Shown here piece after piece: positions 43,385 to 55,399 of a stretch of 64,000 bases of DNA. Source of the DNA: Cordia subcordata (taxonomy: Eukaryota > Streptophyta > Magnoliopsida > Boraginales > Cordiaceae); contig JAPTOF010000031.1 of assembly GCA_028554755.1 (NCBI GenBank), positions 744,001 through 808,000 on the forward strand, written 5' to 3'. The notes beneath the pieces are model-generated. The model saw only the letters and a program-made list of their open reading frames with translations. It had not been told where the DNA came from and searched no databases. Position numbers and translations under genes: made by a program. The first letter of the stretch is position 1. Each line of letters begins with the position of its first letter.

Positions 43385-44700
43385 AGATGAAATTTGGGAA
43401 TTTGAGGTCAACCATGAAGGTTTCTGAGGCGGTGAGTAAGGCTAGTTTAGGAGGAGAGAATGGAGAAGAGTGCTTTAGAGTTGAAGTGATTGATTCTTGT
43501 GTCGAGGACTTTGTAGAGAAGACTATGACCGATGGAGAGGAAATTTGAGGAATTGATGTCTACTTTTGATTTGGAGACCTTAGAGTGGAAATGTGTTGCT
43601 TCTACTTCCTTGATTGAGAGCCCGTTGATTAGTAAGTCACTTAAGGTTAATCATTCTAGTCTTGATTCTAGTGACATCCCCATTGATGATATTGAGGTTG
43701 AGCCCCCCTTGGTTGACCCTAGTCTTTATTTAGAGCTCAAACCCTTTCCCGATCATTTGAAGTATGCATTCCTAGGCCCTAGTGAAACCTTTTGGGCCAT
43801 CATAGTTTCCAATCTTTCGAGTGAGCATGAGGAGCGTCTCTTAGAGGTTCTTAGGAAACATAGGAAGGCTATAGGGTGGAAAATTGATGATTTGAGAGGT
43901 ATTGACCCTTTGGTTTGTATGCATCGTATTCACCTTGAGGATAGAGCCATTCATTCCAGGGAGATAAAAAGGAGGCTTAACCCACACATGGGTGAAGTGG
44001 TTAAGAAAGAGATCATTAAGCTTTTAGATGGAGGCATCATTTATTCGATCTCCGATAGTGAATGGGTTAGCTCAGTTCAAGTCGTCCTTAAGAAGTCCGG
44101 GATCACGGTTGTGGAGAATGAGAGGAGAGCTTATCCTTACATGTACTCCTACAGGTAGGAGAGTTTGTATTGATTATACGAAGCTCAACTCCAAAACTTG
44201 GAAGGATCATTTCGTATTGCCTTTTCTAGATTAGATCTTAGATAGAGTAGCTAGGCATAACTACTATTGTTCTCTAGATGGCTATTCAGGTTATAACTAG
44301 ATTCCTGTGTTTCCCGAGGACCAGGAGAAGACCACCTTTACTTGTCCTTATGGCACTTTTGCCTATAGGAGGATGCCCTTCGGTCTATGTAATGCCCCAG
44401 CGACATTTCAGAGATGTATGATGGCCATTTTTAGTGACATGATTGAGAAGCATTTAGAGATTTTCATGGATGACTTCTCAGTCTTTGGAGATATTTTTGA
44501 TGAGTGCTTGAGTCACCTTTCTTTAGTCTTAGACCATTGTGTAGAGAAGAATCTAGTGTTGAGTTGGGGCAAATCCCACTTCATGGTGCAACGAGGGATA
44601 CTGTTAGGTCATATTGTCTGATCTAGTGGAATTCAAGTTGACCCGGCTAAGGTAGAATTAATTGAAAAGCTGCCTATCCCTAAGTATGTCAAGGATGTTA
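43385..44700 (+). pseudogene. Element B reverse transcriptase
   Basis: 43532-44158 gives ELKPFPDHLKYAFLGPSETF, VLRKHRKAIGWKIDDLRGID, RLNPHMGEVVKKEIIKLLDG, SDSEWVSSVQVVLKKSG. 44307-44621 gives TFTCPYGTFAYRRMPFGLCN, APATFQRCM and the catalytic FMDDFSVFGD intact. A frame change and stops lie between. Confidence 0.92.
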
Positions 44701-46630
44701 GATCTTTTTAAAGGCATGCAGGATTCTACCGTAGATTCATTAAGGATTTTAGTCACATTGCACGTCCCTTGTCTAGGTTCCTAGCACAAGATGTTCCTTT
44801 TGACTTTGACGATGAGTGTGTTAGGGCTTTCACTAAGCTTAAGTCCTTATTGTCTACATCCCTGATTATCCAACCACCTAACTACAGTCTCCCATTTGAG
44901 GTTATGTGTGATGCATCCGATTATGCGATAGGAGCTGTCTTATATCAAAAGAAGGACAAGTTGCCCCATGTTATGTACTATGCTAGCAAGACTCTTGATG
45001 AAGCCCAAAAAAACTATACCACCACGGAAAAAGAGTTTTTAGCAATAGTCTTCTCTCTTGACAAGTTTAGGTCGTACATCCTAGGGTCTATGGTGATTGT
45101 ATACACCGATCATGCAGCGTTGATGTATTTGTTAGCTAAGAAAGAATCTAAGCCTCGCTTGATTAGGTGGCTGCTCCTTCTTCAAGAGTTCGATGTTGAG
45201 ATCTGGGATAAGAAGGGTAGAGAAAATTTAGTTGCAGATCATGTTTCTTGTCTTGTTAGCGAGTCTTCTAGTGATCCATCCCTTTTTCATGATTCATTTC
45301 CCGATGAGCAATTGTTTATCGTCTCTCATCACACACCTTGGTTTGCTCATATTGTCAACTATCTTGACATAGGGTGTTTTCCTTACCATTGGGAGAAGAG
45401 AGAGAAAGATAGGTTCCTAGCACAAGTTAGGCATTTCTTTTGGGAGGATCCCTATCTTGTTAAAGTGTGTGCGGATCAAATGATTCGCCGGTGTGTGCCT
45501 AAGGACGAGTTTGAGAATGATTAGAGCATGTGTCATGATGAGGGCTGTGGGGGTCATTTTAGTGGAAAGAAGACCGTCATGAAGGTCTTGCAATGTGGAC
45601 TATTTTGGCCCACTCACTTTAGGGATGCCCAAGATTATTGTAGAAGTGTTTTAGATGTCAACAATCCAGGTCTATCTCTAGGAAAAACAAGATGCCTTTG
45701 TCCCCTATTCTTCCATTTGAATTGTTTGATATTTGGGGTATAGATTTCGTGGGTCCATTTCCACCTTCCTTTGGGTACCAATACATTTTAGTGGCCATTG
45801 ATTATGTTTCCAAATGGGTTGAGGCAATTCCAACACGTACGAATGACCATAGGGGAGTGGTTAAATGCATTAAGGAGAGCATTTTCTCTAGATTTGGAGT
45901 CACTAGGGTCTTGATTAGTGGTGGAGGTTTGCATTTTCACCATAGGACTTTAGAGGCCTTGTTGAGGAAATATTCGATCACCCACAAGATAGCTACTCCA
46001 TATCACCTGCAAACTAGTGGACAAGTAGAGGTGTCCAACAGGGAGATGAAGCAGATTTTAGAGAGGACGGTTTGGCCTGATAAGAGACATTGGTCTATTA
46101 GGCTAAATGATGCCTTGTGGGTTTACCGTACTACCTTTAAGACTCCCATTGGTATGTCTCCGTAGAGATTGGTTTATGGGAAAGCTTGTCACTTGCTGGT
46201 AGAACTTGACCATAGGGCTTATTAGGCAATCAAAGTCCTAAATTTTCATTTGGCAAGAGCGGGTGAGAAAAGGAAGCTTGACTTGGCAGAGTTGAAAGAG
46301 CTTAGATTTGAGGCGTATGAGAACGCCAAGCTTTATAAGGATAGGATGTAAAGAATTCATGATAAACACATTATTAAGAAATCATTCTCTCCCTCCAATA
46401 AAGTTTGGTTGTTTAACTCACGATTGAAACTCATTCCAGGTAAGCTTAAGAGAAGATGGGATGGTCTATATGAGGTGTTGGTTGCCTACCCTTCTGGAGC
46501 GGTCAAGATCAAAGACTTGAAAGATGGGCGAGAGTTGACTATGAATGGGCAAGGCCTGGAGCACGCATATGATTCGAGCATGGCTCGTGTGGAGCTTTTA
46601 ATGCTTCAGGACCCTATCTATGGAAGTTGA
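44701..46630 (+). pseudogene. Element B RNase H and integrase
   Basis: 44769-45524 holds RNase H ([51 protein letters not shown], key residues kept) and the linker to integrase. The zinc region follows after a stop (45528-45743). The core is at 45692-46165: GIDFVGPF, then LISGGGLHF where A has INDGGLHF (second catalytic Asp lost), then [12 protein letters not shown]. The C-terminus is open at 46409-46630 (FNSRLKLIPGKLKRRWDGLY, NGQGLEHAY) and ends TGA. Confidence 0.92.
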
Positions 46631-48032
46631 AGATGAGTTGGTGTTTGCCCAGCTGACGGCATGATGGTTAGCGCTACTAGGAGGCAACCTAGGTTCAATT
46701 TTGCAATTTTGCATTTGTTTCACTTTCTTTTCTTTTTATTTTCTTCCTTTCTTTTATCTTTCTTGCACCAAAACCAAGTGTTGAATCCCGATCTTTTGTC
46801 CCATAAGATACACCATTGCTTATTATTGCACATGCCAATGCAAGCATGCATAGGCAATGCTACTAATCTTGTTTTCTTTGTGAGAGTTTTTTAATTGTGA
46901 GTCACAAGGTTAATAGTATGGTGATTTATCATTGGCATGGAAAGTTTTGAAGAAAATGCAAGGTTGTATCTATCCTTTCTCCACTTTTTCCCCATGTTTT
47001 TACCCCATCCCTGCCACCCTTACTTGTTTTGTAATGCCAATTTGCTTGTTTAAGTGTTTTGCCCTATTTGCTTGAGGACAAGCAAAGTTTAGGTTTGGGG
47101 GTGTGTGAGTTTGGTTTTCTTGTCATATATCTTACTTAGGGTAGTTTGCATTATGTGTTTAAAAATGATGAAAGCTTTTCAATTTTGATGCATGTAAAGT
47201 CATTTATTTCTTTGTTGATCATTGTGTTCGCTATTGTGATTGACTCTATTGATTTGTGAAGATGAGATGCATTATGGGGAAATGAATAGAGTAGTTTGAA
47301 AACTAAGTCTTGGAGGGGATACTCTTCAAAGTAGTGGGGAGTGAGGACCTTTAAGAATAACTCATGTGGCCACCCTATAGCTTGGTAGGAAAGAATGTTG
47401 GAAAATGGTTGTTGATGTGAGTGCCTCTTCCTTGATTGGTTCTTTTTAATGTGCCAAAGCCTTTCTTTTTCTTTTCTTTTGTGAGTACAATACAAAGCAT
47501 GAAAAATCCAAAAAAATTGAAAAAGGCAAAAAGGTGCAAAAATATAAACAAAAGTGGAAAAGTTAAAAAAAAAGAGCCAAAGGCACTAAAAAGTTAGTGA
47601 ATAACTGAATAAGTGACACAATGTCAACTTAGCACAAGTTATCATCTTTGTAGATACGTGAATAAGGCTTTTTATAAGCCATTGTGGTTGTATATTCTCT
47701 CTTCTTGTCTTTGAGGCTTGGTGCATGTTGGGGAGGCTATGTTAGTTGAGGAAGCACGAAATATCAACATCCTGAGTGCGTAAGTTAGAATCCTAGGCCT
47801 ATGGGTGAGTTGGCTACTTGGGAAATTCCCACGAGAAACGAGACCCCTTATAAGTAGAGGGAGGATCCAAAGAGATTTGGGGATCTCTCCACAATAGGAA
47901 TGCCCCCTTCATACTTCTTAGACTAACCTTGATAGCAAGTTAATCCTTTAGACAATCCATTGTATCAGCTTTAGAAATAAACTTAAGATTTGACTTGCTT
48001 GGGGATAAGCAAGGAGAAGGTTTTGGGGGTGT
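46631..48032 (+). other. Element B 3'UTR
   Basis: Noncoding, complete version of the Athila-like 3'UTR: GCGCTACTAGGAGGCAACCT at 46671-46690, hairpin TTTGCTTGAGGACAAGCAAA at 47067-47086, a second, imperfect hairpin (CTTGCT/AAGCAAG) at 47995-48013, and a purine tract ending GGGGGTGT before the LTR. Confidence 0.88.
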
Positions 48033-49983
48033 TGATATGTTGTGTTTTTGTGTGCGTTTGAATTGTTATTTGACTATATTTTGGAGGTGTATTGAGCTTA
48101 ATAGTTGGGTTAATGTAGTACTTGTGCTAGGTATAGGCTTAAGTGTAAACAATTGTACATAGTTGAGTTTAAAGGGTAAATGCTATATTAATGGCTTGTT
48201 TTGGATGTTATAGGTGAGATTTAGGATTGTTTGAAGATCAACAAAGATGGAGATGGTTTGAGCAAGGATTGAAAGCATAATCGAAGATGAAAAGTGGAGG
48301 AAAATCAAGTTTGGAGGCTTTCAGACAAAGGTCAAGACAATTGGAAGCAAAACGGAGCTAAAACGAAACCAAAAGAGAGCAAAGAGACACTACTGGAATA
48401 CTGGCTTCAAAGTACCGGTGTACCGGCTCACTATTCCCCCTAATATAGAAAGCATACTTCTACTACTGGAAGAGAGGACCTTTGGTACCAGTGCACTGGT
48501 TCACTATTCTGCCAAAAACAGAGAACAAGCTTCTCCTACCGGAATAGAGACCCTTTGCTACCGGTGCTCCAATAGAGTGTTCTGGTAATTGTAGAAAATA
48601 AGTATACAAGCCCGCTTTGCTCATTTTGTAATTAATTAAGTCATATTCTTTCACACCCATCTCCAAAACCCTAATTCCTCTTTCACCAACCTCCAACACA
48701 CACACACTCACACACTTTTCACCTAGTTTTAAGCTTATTTGGGGGGATTCAAACACTTGGAACAAAGGCTACTTAAGGATTTTGTAGAAGAATTGATAGG
48801 ATGGAAGGGGAGTTTTCCATTCTCTCTTTCATCCTCTAATATATTATGTTTGAGAAGATTTGTTTAGGGTGATGACACTTGTGCAATTCGTTGATTCTAT
48901 GCTTCTATATTATGGGATTCAATGGCTTAATGTATATACATATGCTATGTTCTTCTTGTTTCAATGGCTATTGCTCAATACATGTCTTGGTGTTTGATAA
49001 TATGCCTATGAGAGTTGCATGCATATAAATTGAAGTCTATTTACTACTAAACACCTCTAATCCATTCTATAATCATGTCTATGTGTTTATGTGTGGATTT
49101 TATGAAGTGGGTATTGCTTATATTCATGTCTATGTGTATGTTTGCATGCCTAGTAGTAAATATGACCTCTATATTGCATACATGTTAGTTCAAAAGTGCT
49201 TTTAATAGTGTAATCCGAGCATGACGATGTTTAGTAGCCGAATAAGTCCCTTTATTCCCGAACACCTTGGCCTAGAACATGTATGAATGCGTTCATAGGT
49301 CAAATCTCACTATTGTGTCGCTAGAATGACGAAGTATAATTAAAGTCTCATCTAAATCGAGTTTTCTTTGGCTTTAAATCCAGCCAATAGGTTTCTGGAT
49401 GGATTTAGTCGACTCTAGCAACACTAGGTCTTGGCTTTAAATCCAGCCAATGATTTAGGTACTAGGGTAGGTTTGTTCTAGGTCACCTAGGAAGCTAGTT
49501 AGTCACTCTTAAGGCCCTAGGTCATAAGGACCACACCGTAGCTCTAGGAGACGTCACCTAGGGACGGACTCGTATCGAGTCCTAAGGGGAAATTAGGATA
49601 TTAACTAAGCAACCTAGTGAAAGAGCAATTAATGATTAAGCCATTCCATGTAATCCCATAGTATTGGAATCTAAGATCACCCATTAATAAGTAGATGTCA
49701 CCCTAATCTTTTCCATTTATTAGTGCTCTTTAGATAGCTTGTCTCCAGATTTCCCATTCCCATAGTGCTGTTTTATTTACTTTAGTTAAAGCTCACAACC
49801 ATCCAAAAACACCAAAAATAGTTAATTTAAGTTTCCTTTTTAGCATTCTCTAGAACACGCACATAGAATCCATCCCACAACATAGCCTCCCTGTGGTTCG
49901 ACACCCGTTCTCGCACACATTACACTACATCGATACTTGCATTTACGGGTCTTTAGAGGTTGCACTTGAGAGAAGACACATCA
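48033..49983 (+). repeat. Element B 3' LTR
   Basis: TGATATGTTGTG to AGACACATCA, 1951 bp, complete. Contains the ACCGG-rich U3, then the CAACACACACACACTCACAC leader and CTTTAAATCCAGCCAAT repeats. Confidence 0.93.
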
Positions 49984-49988
49984 ATTGA

Positions 49989-50738
49989 CTCTATTGATTG
50001 GTGAATATGAGACTTGGAAGGAATGCCCTGGAAAGTTGTGGGGAGTGAGGACCTTTAAAGAATAACCCTTATAGCCACCCCATAGCTTGGTAGGAAAGAG
50101 TGTTGAAAAAATGTTGCTGATATGAGTGCCCTTCCTTGATTGGTTCTTTTTTATGTGTTAAAGCCTTTCTTTTTCTTTTCTTTTTGTGAGTACAATGCAA
50201 AGTATGAAAAATTGAAAAAAAATTTAAATTTGATAAGGCACAAAGGTGCAAATATATATATATATGTGAAAAAGAGAAAAAGTCAAAGGCACCATAAATT
50301 TTTGTGAATAAGTACATAAGTGACATAATGTCAACTTAGCATAAGTTAACATCTTTGTAGATACATGAATAAGGCTGTTTATAAGCCATTGTGTTTGTAT
50401 ATTCTCTCATCTTGGCTTTGAGGCTTGATGCATGTTGGGGAGGCCATGTTAGCTGAGGGAGCATGAAATATCAACATCTCGAGTGTGTGAGTTAGAATCC
50501 TAGACTTGTGGTGGATTGGCTACTTGGCAAATTCCTACGAAGAACGAGACCCCTTATGAGTAGAGGGAGGATGCAAAGAGATTTAGGGATCTTTCCACAA
50601 TAGGATTGCCTCCTTCATGCTTCTTAGACTAACTTTGATAGAGAGTCAAATCTCTTAGGTAACCCTTGGCATTGGCTTTAGAAATAAACTTAAGATTGGG
50701 CTTGCTTGGGGACAAGCAAGGAGAAGGTTTGGGGGTGT
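49989..50738 (+). other. Element A 3'UTR, second part, and polypurine tract
   Basis: Continues A's 3'UTR exactly where 39328 left off (compare B 47236 onward). Second hairpin CTTGCTTGGGGACAAGCAAG at 50701-50720, perfect; purine tract GGAGAAGGTTTGGGGGTGT at 50720-50738. Confidence 0.9.
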
Positions 50739-52614
50739 TGATGTGTTGTGTTTTTGTGCGTATTTGCATTGTTATTTGCCTATGTTTAAGGGGTCTTAAG
50801 TGCTCAAAAAGATGCATTAGTGTAATGATTTTGATAAGAATAGGCTTAACCATAAACAAATGTACATATTAAGTTTAAGAGACAAATTGCTACACTAATT
50901 GCTTGTCTTCAATGATTTAGGTGAACTTTGAGTTAAGATCGAGATTGAACGATGCTAGGTGATGAAGATGAGAGATGTACAGGTCAAAAAGAGAAGATCG
51001 GAGGCCAGAAAGACAAACAATGGAGAAAGAAAGTTTACCGAACGACCTAGAAGAAGGAGCCGATCGACTGACTAGGTGACCAGCCACTCCAAAGAGGTGC
51101 TCAAAATAGCCGAACGACCACCCCTCCAGAGCTGGTCGACTGGCTAGGTCCACTAGCAAGTCCAGAGAGCGTCACCAAATAGCCGGTCGAGATAAGAGAA
51201 GAAGTCGGTCGACTGGCAGTTCGTAAAAAGCTGATATAAAAGCCCGTTTTTCAGACTTAAAAAGAGGAATCTGCTTGACAATTCTAAGGAGGATCTCAAC
51301 ACACCCATCGTGCACACATACTTAACTCTAATATTCACCCATAACACACACATACTCACACACTCTTCACCTAGTCTTGAGCTCATTTGGAGGGATTCAA
51401 ACACATGGATCAAATGCTACTCAAGTATTTTGTACAAGAATTGCTAGGATGGAAGGGGAGTTTTCTATTTTATCTTTCATCCTCTATTATATTATGTTTA
51501 AGTAGATTTGTTGAGGGTGACGACATTTGTGTGATGGGTTGATTTTATGCTTCTATATTATAGGATTCAATGGCTTAATGTATATACATATGCTATGTTC
51601 TTCCTGTTTCAATGGCTATTGCTCAATACATTTCTAGGTGTTTGATAATATGCCTATGAGAGTTGCATATGTATAAATTGAAGTCTATTTGCTACTAAAA
51701 ACCTCTAATTTATTCTATAATCATGTCTGTGTTTATGCGTAGATCTTACGAAGTGGGTATTGCTTATATTCATGTCTATGTGTATGTTTGCATGCCTAGT
51801 AATAAATATAACCTCAATACTACATACATGTTGGTTCAAAAGTGTTTCTCATGGTGTAATCCGAGCATGACGATGTTTCATAGTCGAATTGGTCCCTTTA
51901 TTCATGAACATCTCGGCATAGAACATGTATGAATGCATTAATAGGTTAAATACCGCTATTGTGACCCTAGAATGATGAAGCATAATTAAAGGCTAGTCTA
52001 AATCGAGTCTCATCTGGCTTCAAATCCAGCCAATAGGTTTTCGGGTAGATTTAGTCGACTCTAGCAACGCTAGGTCTTGGCTTTAAATCCAGCCAATGAT
52101 TTAGGTACTAGGGTAGGTTTGTTCTAGGCCACCTAGGAAGCTAGTTAGTCACTCTTAAGGCCCTAGGTCATAAGAACCAAGCCGTAGCTCTAGGAGGTGT
52201 CGCCTAGGGATAGACCCGCACCAAGTCCTAGGGGGAAATTAGTATAAGAAACTTAGTGAAAAAGCAATTAATGATTAAGCCATTCCATGTAATCCCATAG
52301 TTTTGGAATCTGGGATAGCCTATTAACAAGTAGATGCCACCCTAATCCTCTCCATTTATTAGTTCTCTCTAGATATCTTGTCTATATATTTCCCATTCCC
52401 ATAGTGTAGTTTAATTTACAATAGTTAGAGCTCTCAACCATCCAAAAACACCAAAAATAGTTAGTTTGAGTTTTGTTTTTGGCATTCTCTAGGACACACA
52501 CGTAGAATCCATCACACAACATAGCCTCCCCGTGGGTCGACACCCGTTCTCGCACACACTACACTGCATCGATCCATGTGCTTACGAGAGCTCGCACTCG
52601 AGAGACGTACACCA
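50739..52614 (+). repeat. Element A 3' LTR
   Basis: TGATGTGTTGTGTTTTTG to GTACACCA, 1876 bp. U3 shows GGTCGACTGGC twice (51127-51137 and 51207-51217); the second lies 18 bp before the TATA box TATAAAAG (51235-51242). Confidence 0.93.
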
Positions 52615-52619
52615 CATAC

Positions 52620-53818
52620 CAAAGGCCTAAATTACAAGTTCCTTTAAGATGTTTAATGATTCTTTTTATTGCAACTAGGTGTGTTTCCTTAGGATTAAAT
52701 TAAAATCTAGCACATAAACACATAGCAAACATAATATCTACATACTATCTAACCTAGTGGCCGTTAAGTAGAGTATGCTACTGATCATACCTCTATACTT
52801 TTTCTCACCTATTGGCTTACCACTTTCATCCTTGTCTCGCTTTGTTGATGGACTTATCGGAGCTCCGATCTCCTTGGCATCCTCAAGCCCAACTTTCTTA
52901 ATGATTACTGTTGTGTACTTGACTTGATTTATGAAGATGCCCTCCTTTGTCTGATTGATCTAGAGTCCCAAAAAAAGGTCAACTCTCCCATCATGCTCAT
53001 TTCAAACTCTCTATGCATGCACTTGGAGAAACTCTCAAACAAAACAAAATTATTGGCACCAAAGATTATACCATCCATATAAATCTGAACAAGTAAGATG
53101 TCTTTTCATTCTCTTTTGATAAACAAAGTGGAGTCAAGTTTTTCTCTTTCAAACTATTTTCTACAAGCAATCCACTAAGTCTTTCATACCAAGCTCTGGG
53201 AGCTTGTTTTAAACCATATAAAGTCTTTTCTAGTTTGGAAACACGATTTGGAAAACAAGGATCTTCAAAATCGAGAGGTTGCTTAGCATATATCTCTTCT
53301 TCAATAAAACCAATAGAAAAGCACTCTTGACATCCATTTCAAAAAGTTTAAAATCTATATAACATGCAAATAGATTCAAGTCTAGCTACAGGGGAATAGG
53401 CCTCATCATAGTCAACGCCTTTTTTTTTATTATACCCTTGAGCTAAAAGTTTAGCTTTGCTCCTAGTTACTACACCAGCTTCATCTAGGTTGTTTCTAAA
53501 TACCCATTTAGTTACAATCGTTGAGCGGTCTCTAGGACTTTCAACTAATTTCCAAACCTTGTTTCTAGCAAATTGATTTAATTCCTCTAGCATAACTATT
53601 ATCCAATTTTCATCAAATAAAGCCTCTTTAACATTCTTAGGTTCTATAAGGGAAATGAATGCATAACATTCATAAAAAGCATTGATGTTCCACCTAGTTC
53701 TTATGCCATGAAATAGATCACCAAGGATTTGATATTGAGGGTGATTCTGCACGAACTTCAAACTCTTTGGTAAGTCTTCATGACTCTCCTTCTTTTTGGT
53801 GTACTTTGGTTTAAGCAT
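52620..53818 (-). pseudogene. Element C reverse transcriptase and start of RNase H
   Basis: Minus strand, open 53348-53818: KEALFDENWIIVMLEELNQF, TKWVFRNNLDEAGVVTRSKA, KLLAQGYNKKKGVDYDEAYS. Then in broken frames MDVKSAF, the catalytic block as IYMDGIIFGAN (about 53057-53089; YVDD to YMDG loses the second Asp), EGIFINQVKY, KKYRGMISSILYLTATRLDS. It ends in LKGTCNLGLWY at the A insertion (TSD 52615-52619). Confidence 0.92.
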
Positions 53819-55345
53819 TGTCTGTCATCCTTCTTCGTTTGAGACTCTTCTTTTTGATTTGCGCCTCCTTGTTTTGTTGGAATTTCTTTGTCTTTTAGGG
53901 GTAAATCTCCAAGTATGGTTTTCTTCAAAAGATAACCTGCATCATCAACTTCTTTTCTCAGATCAAATGGGTTAGTATCATCAAATGTAACATGCATTGA
54001 CTCTTCCACAATATGAGTTCTTTTATTATAGACTTAATAAGCTTTACTCTTTGTGAAATATCCTAAAAATATGTCTTCATCTGATTTAGCATCAAATTTT
54101 CTCAAATGATCTTTAGTATTCAAGATAAAGCATTTTCAACCAAATACTTTTAAGTATGAAATTTTAGGGGTTTTGTCATACCAAAGTTCATCTGAAGTTT
54201 TGTTCAAAATGGGTCTAATTAAAACTCTACTTTGCACATAACATGCAGTGTTTATGGCTTCACTCCAAAAATATGTTGGCAAGATATGTTCTTTTAACAT
54301 GGTTCTTGCCATTTCTTGTAGTGTATGATTCTTCCTCTCTACTACCCCATTTTGTTGAGGAGTCCAATAGGCTGAAAAGTTGTGCTCAATGCCATGCTTA
54401 TCACAAAAATGCATAAAAGAAGTGTTTATATATTTCATGCCATTATCACTATGAATGCAAGTTATAAAATAGCCTTTCTCATTTTGCACTTTTCTACATA
54501 ATTTTGCAAATTCATTGAAGGCATCATTTTTATGTGCAAGAAACATGACCCATGTAAATCTAGTGTAGTCATCCACAACAACAAAGGTATATCTAGAACC
54601 ACCTATGCCACACAAAACCTTTCCTTTTGTTTTTTCTTTTTCAATTCATTATTTATTACTTGGTGAGAGGATCAATTCTTGAATCTCAACTATCAACTTT
54701 GCCATTGCTATATCAGCCACTTTAACTAAATAACCTAGCTTTGGCCTAAAAAACATCAATTGGTCTAAACAAATCCATATGTAACAATTGTAAAGCTTTA
54801 TTAGTTGAAACCTTGTTGATGGATTTGAAAAAAGTTTTGTGTTGTTTTCTTAGTTAACATGCATCACAAACTTTGCCTTTCTCGAATTTTAGCTTTGGCA
54901 AATCTCTAACAAGATCATGTTTTGACAAATCATTTAATAAACACATGCTAGCATGCCCTAATCTTCTAAGCCACAACCAAGCATTGTCATGCATAACTGA
55001 TAAGCATTTAACATGTTGACACACAAGTTGATCAATTTCAATAGTATCCCTATTTCCATTTCTCCTAGCAATAAAAAAACACATTATCATTACTATATTC
55101 ATGTACAATGCAACTAGAAGATTGAAATACCCCTTTATGACCTTTATCACATAATTGGCTTATACTAAGTAAATTAAATTTTAGACCCTCTACAAGTAAT
55201 ACATTGTGAATAGCAAAAGAATCTTCATTACCAATGCTACCTTTGCCAATTATTTTTCCTTTTCTATTGTCTCCAAAAGCAACATATCCACCTTTGGTTT
55301 TCTTTAACTTATAGAAAAGTGATTGATTCCTGATCATGTGTTAGG
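53758..55345 (-). pseudogene. Element C protease and integrase
   Basis: Protease: minus-strand WIL-V-APN is seen where D has WILDSGCSKHM; the DNA reads as if the Asp-Ser codons were deleted, so the active site is gone. Open 55065-55337 (GNEDSFAIHNVLLVEGLKFN). Pre-integrase WLRRLGHASMCLLNDLSKHD and KVCDAC lie in 54854-55150, and the core in 54136-54615: VVVDDYTRFTWVMFLAHKND, IHSDNGMKY, PQQNGVVERKN (D,D,E kept). About 180 bases between 54616 and 54853 are scrambled relative to D. Confidence 0.92.
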
Positions 55346-55399
55346 AGCAACCAATATCCACTTCATTTTGCTAGTTTTGCTTGCATTGCATACCTACAC

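Larger units (their letters stand above)
39329..49983 (+). mobile_element. Gypsy retrotransposon B (Athila-like), inserted in A's 3'UTR
   Basis: LTRs TGATGTG...CACATCA flanked by ATTGA (39324-39328 and 49984-49988). Excising it makes A's 3'UTR colinear with B's own (47215-48032). 10.66 kb. Gag-pol is closely similar to A. The end of the 5' LTR, the primer site and the leader are deleted (junction about 41197), so the copy cannot replicate. Changed catalytic residues in protease and integrase agree. Confidence 0.95.
29112..52614 (+). mobile_element. Gypsy retrotransposon A (Athila-like), split by B and by a solo LTR
   Basis: LTRs 29112-30926 and 50739-52614 (TGATGTG...TACACCA) are flanked by CATAC at 29107-29111 and 52615-52619. 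Removing A rejoins copia C's RNase H frame. Subtracting B and the solo LTR leaves about 11.0 kb. It has a tRNA-Asp-type primer site, RT before integrase (Ty3/gypsy), Athila-type gag and pol blocks, no chromodomain and no env-like ORF. The two LTR starts differ at roughly 9% of sites by eye in the first 300 bases, more than B's (about 7%), which fits A being older. Confidence 0.95.
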
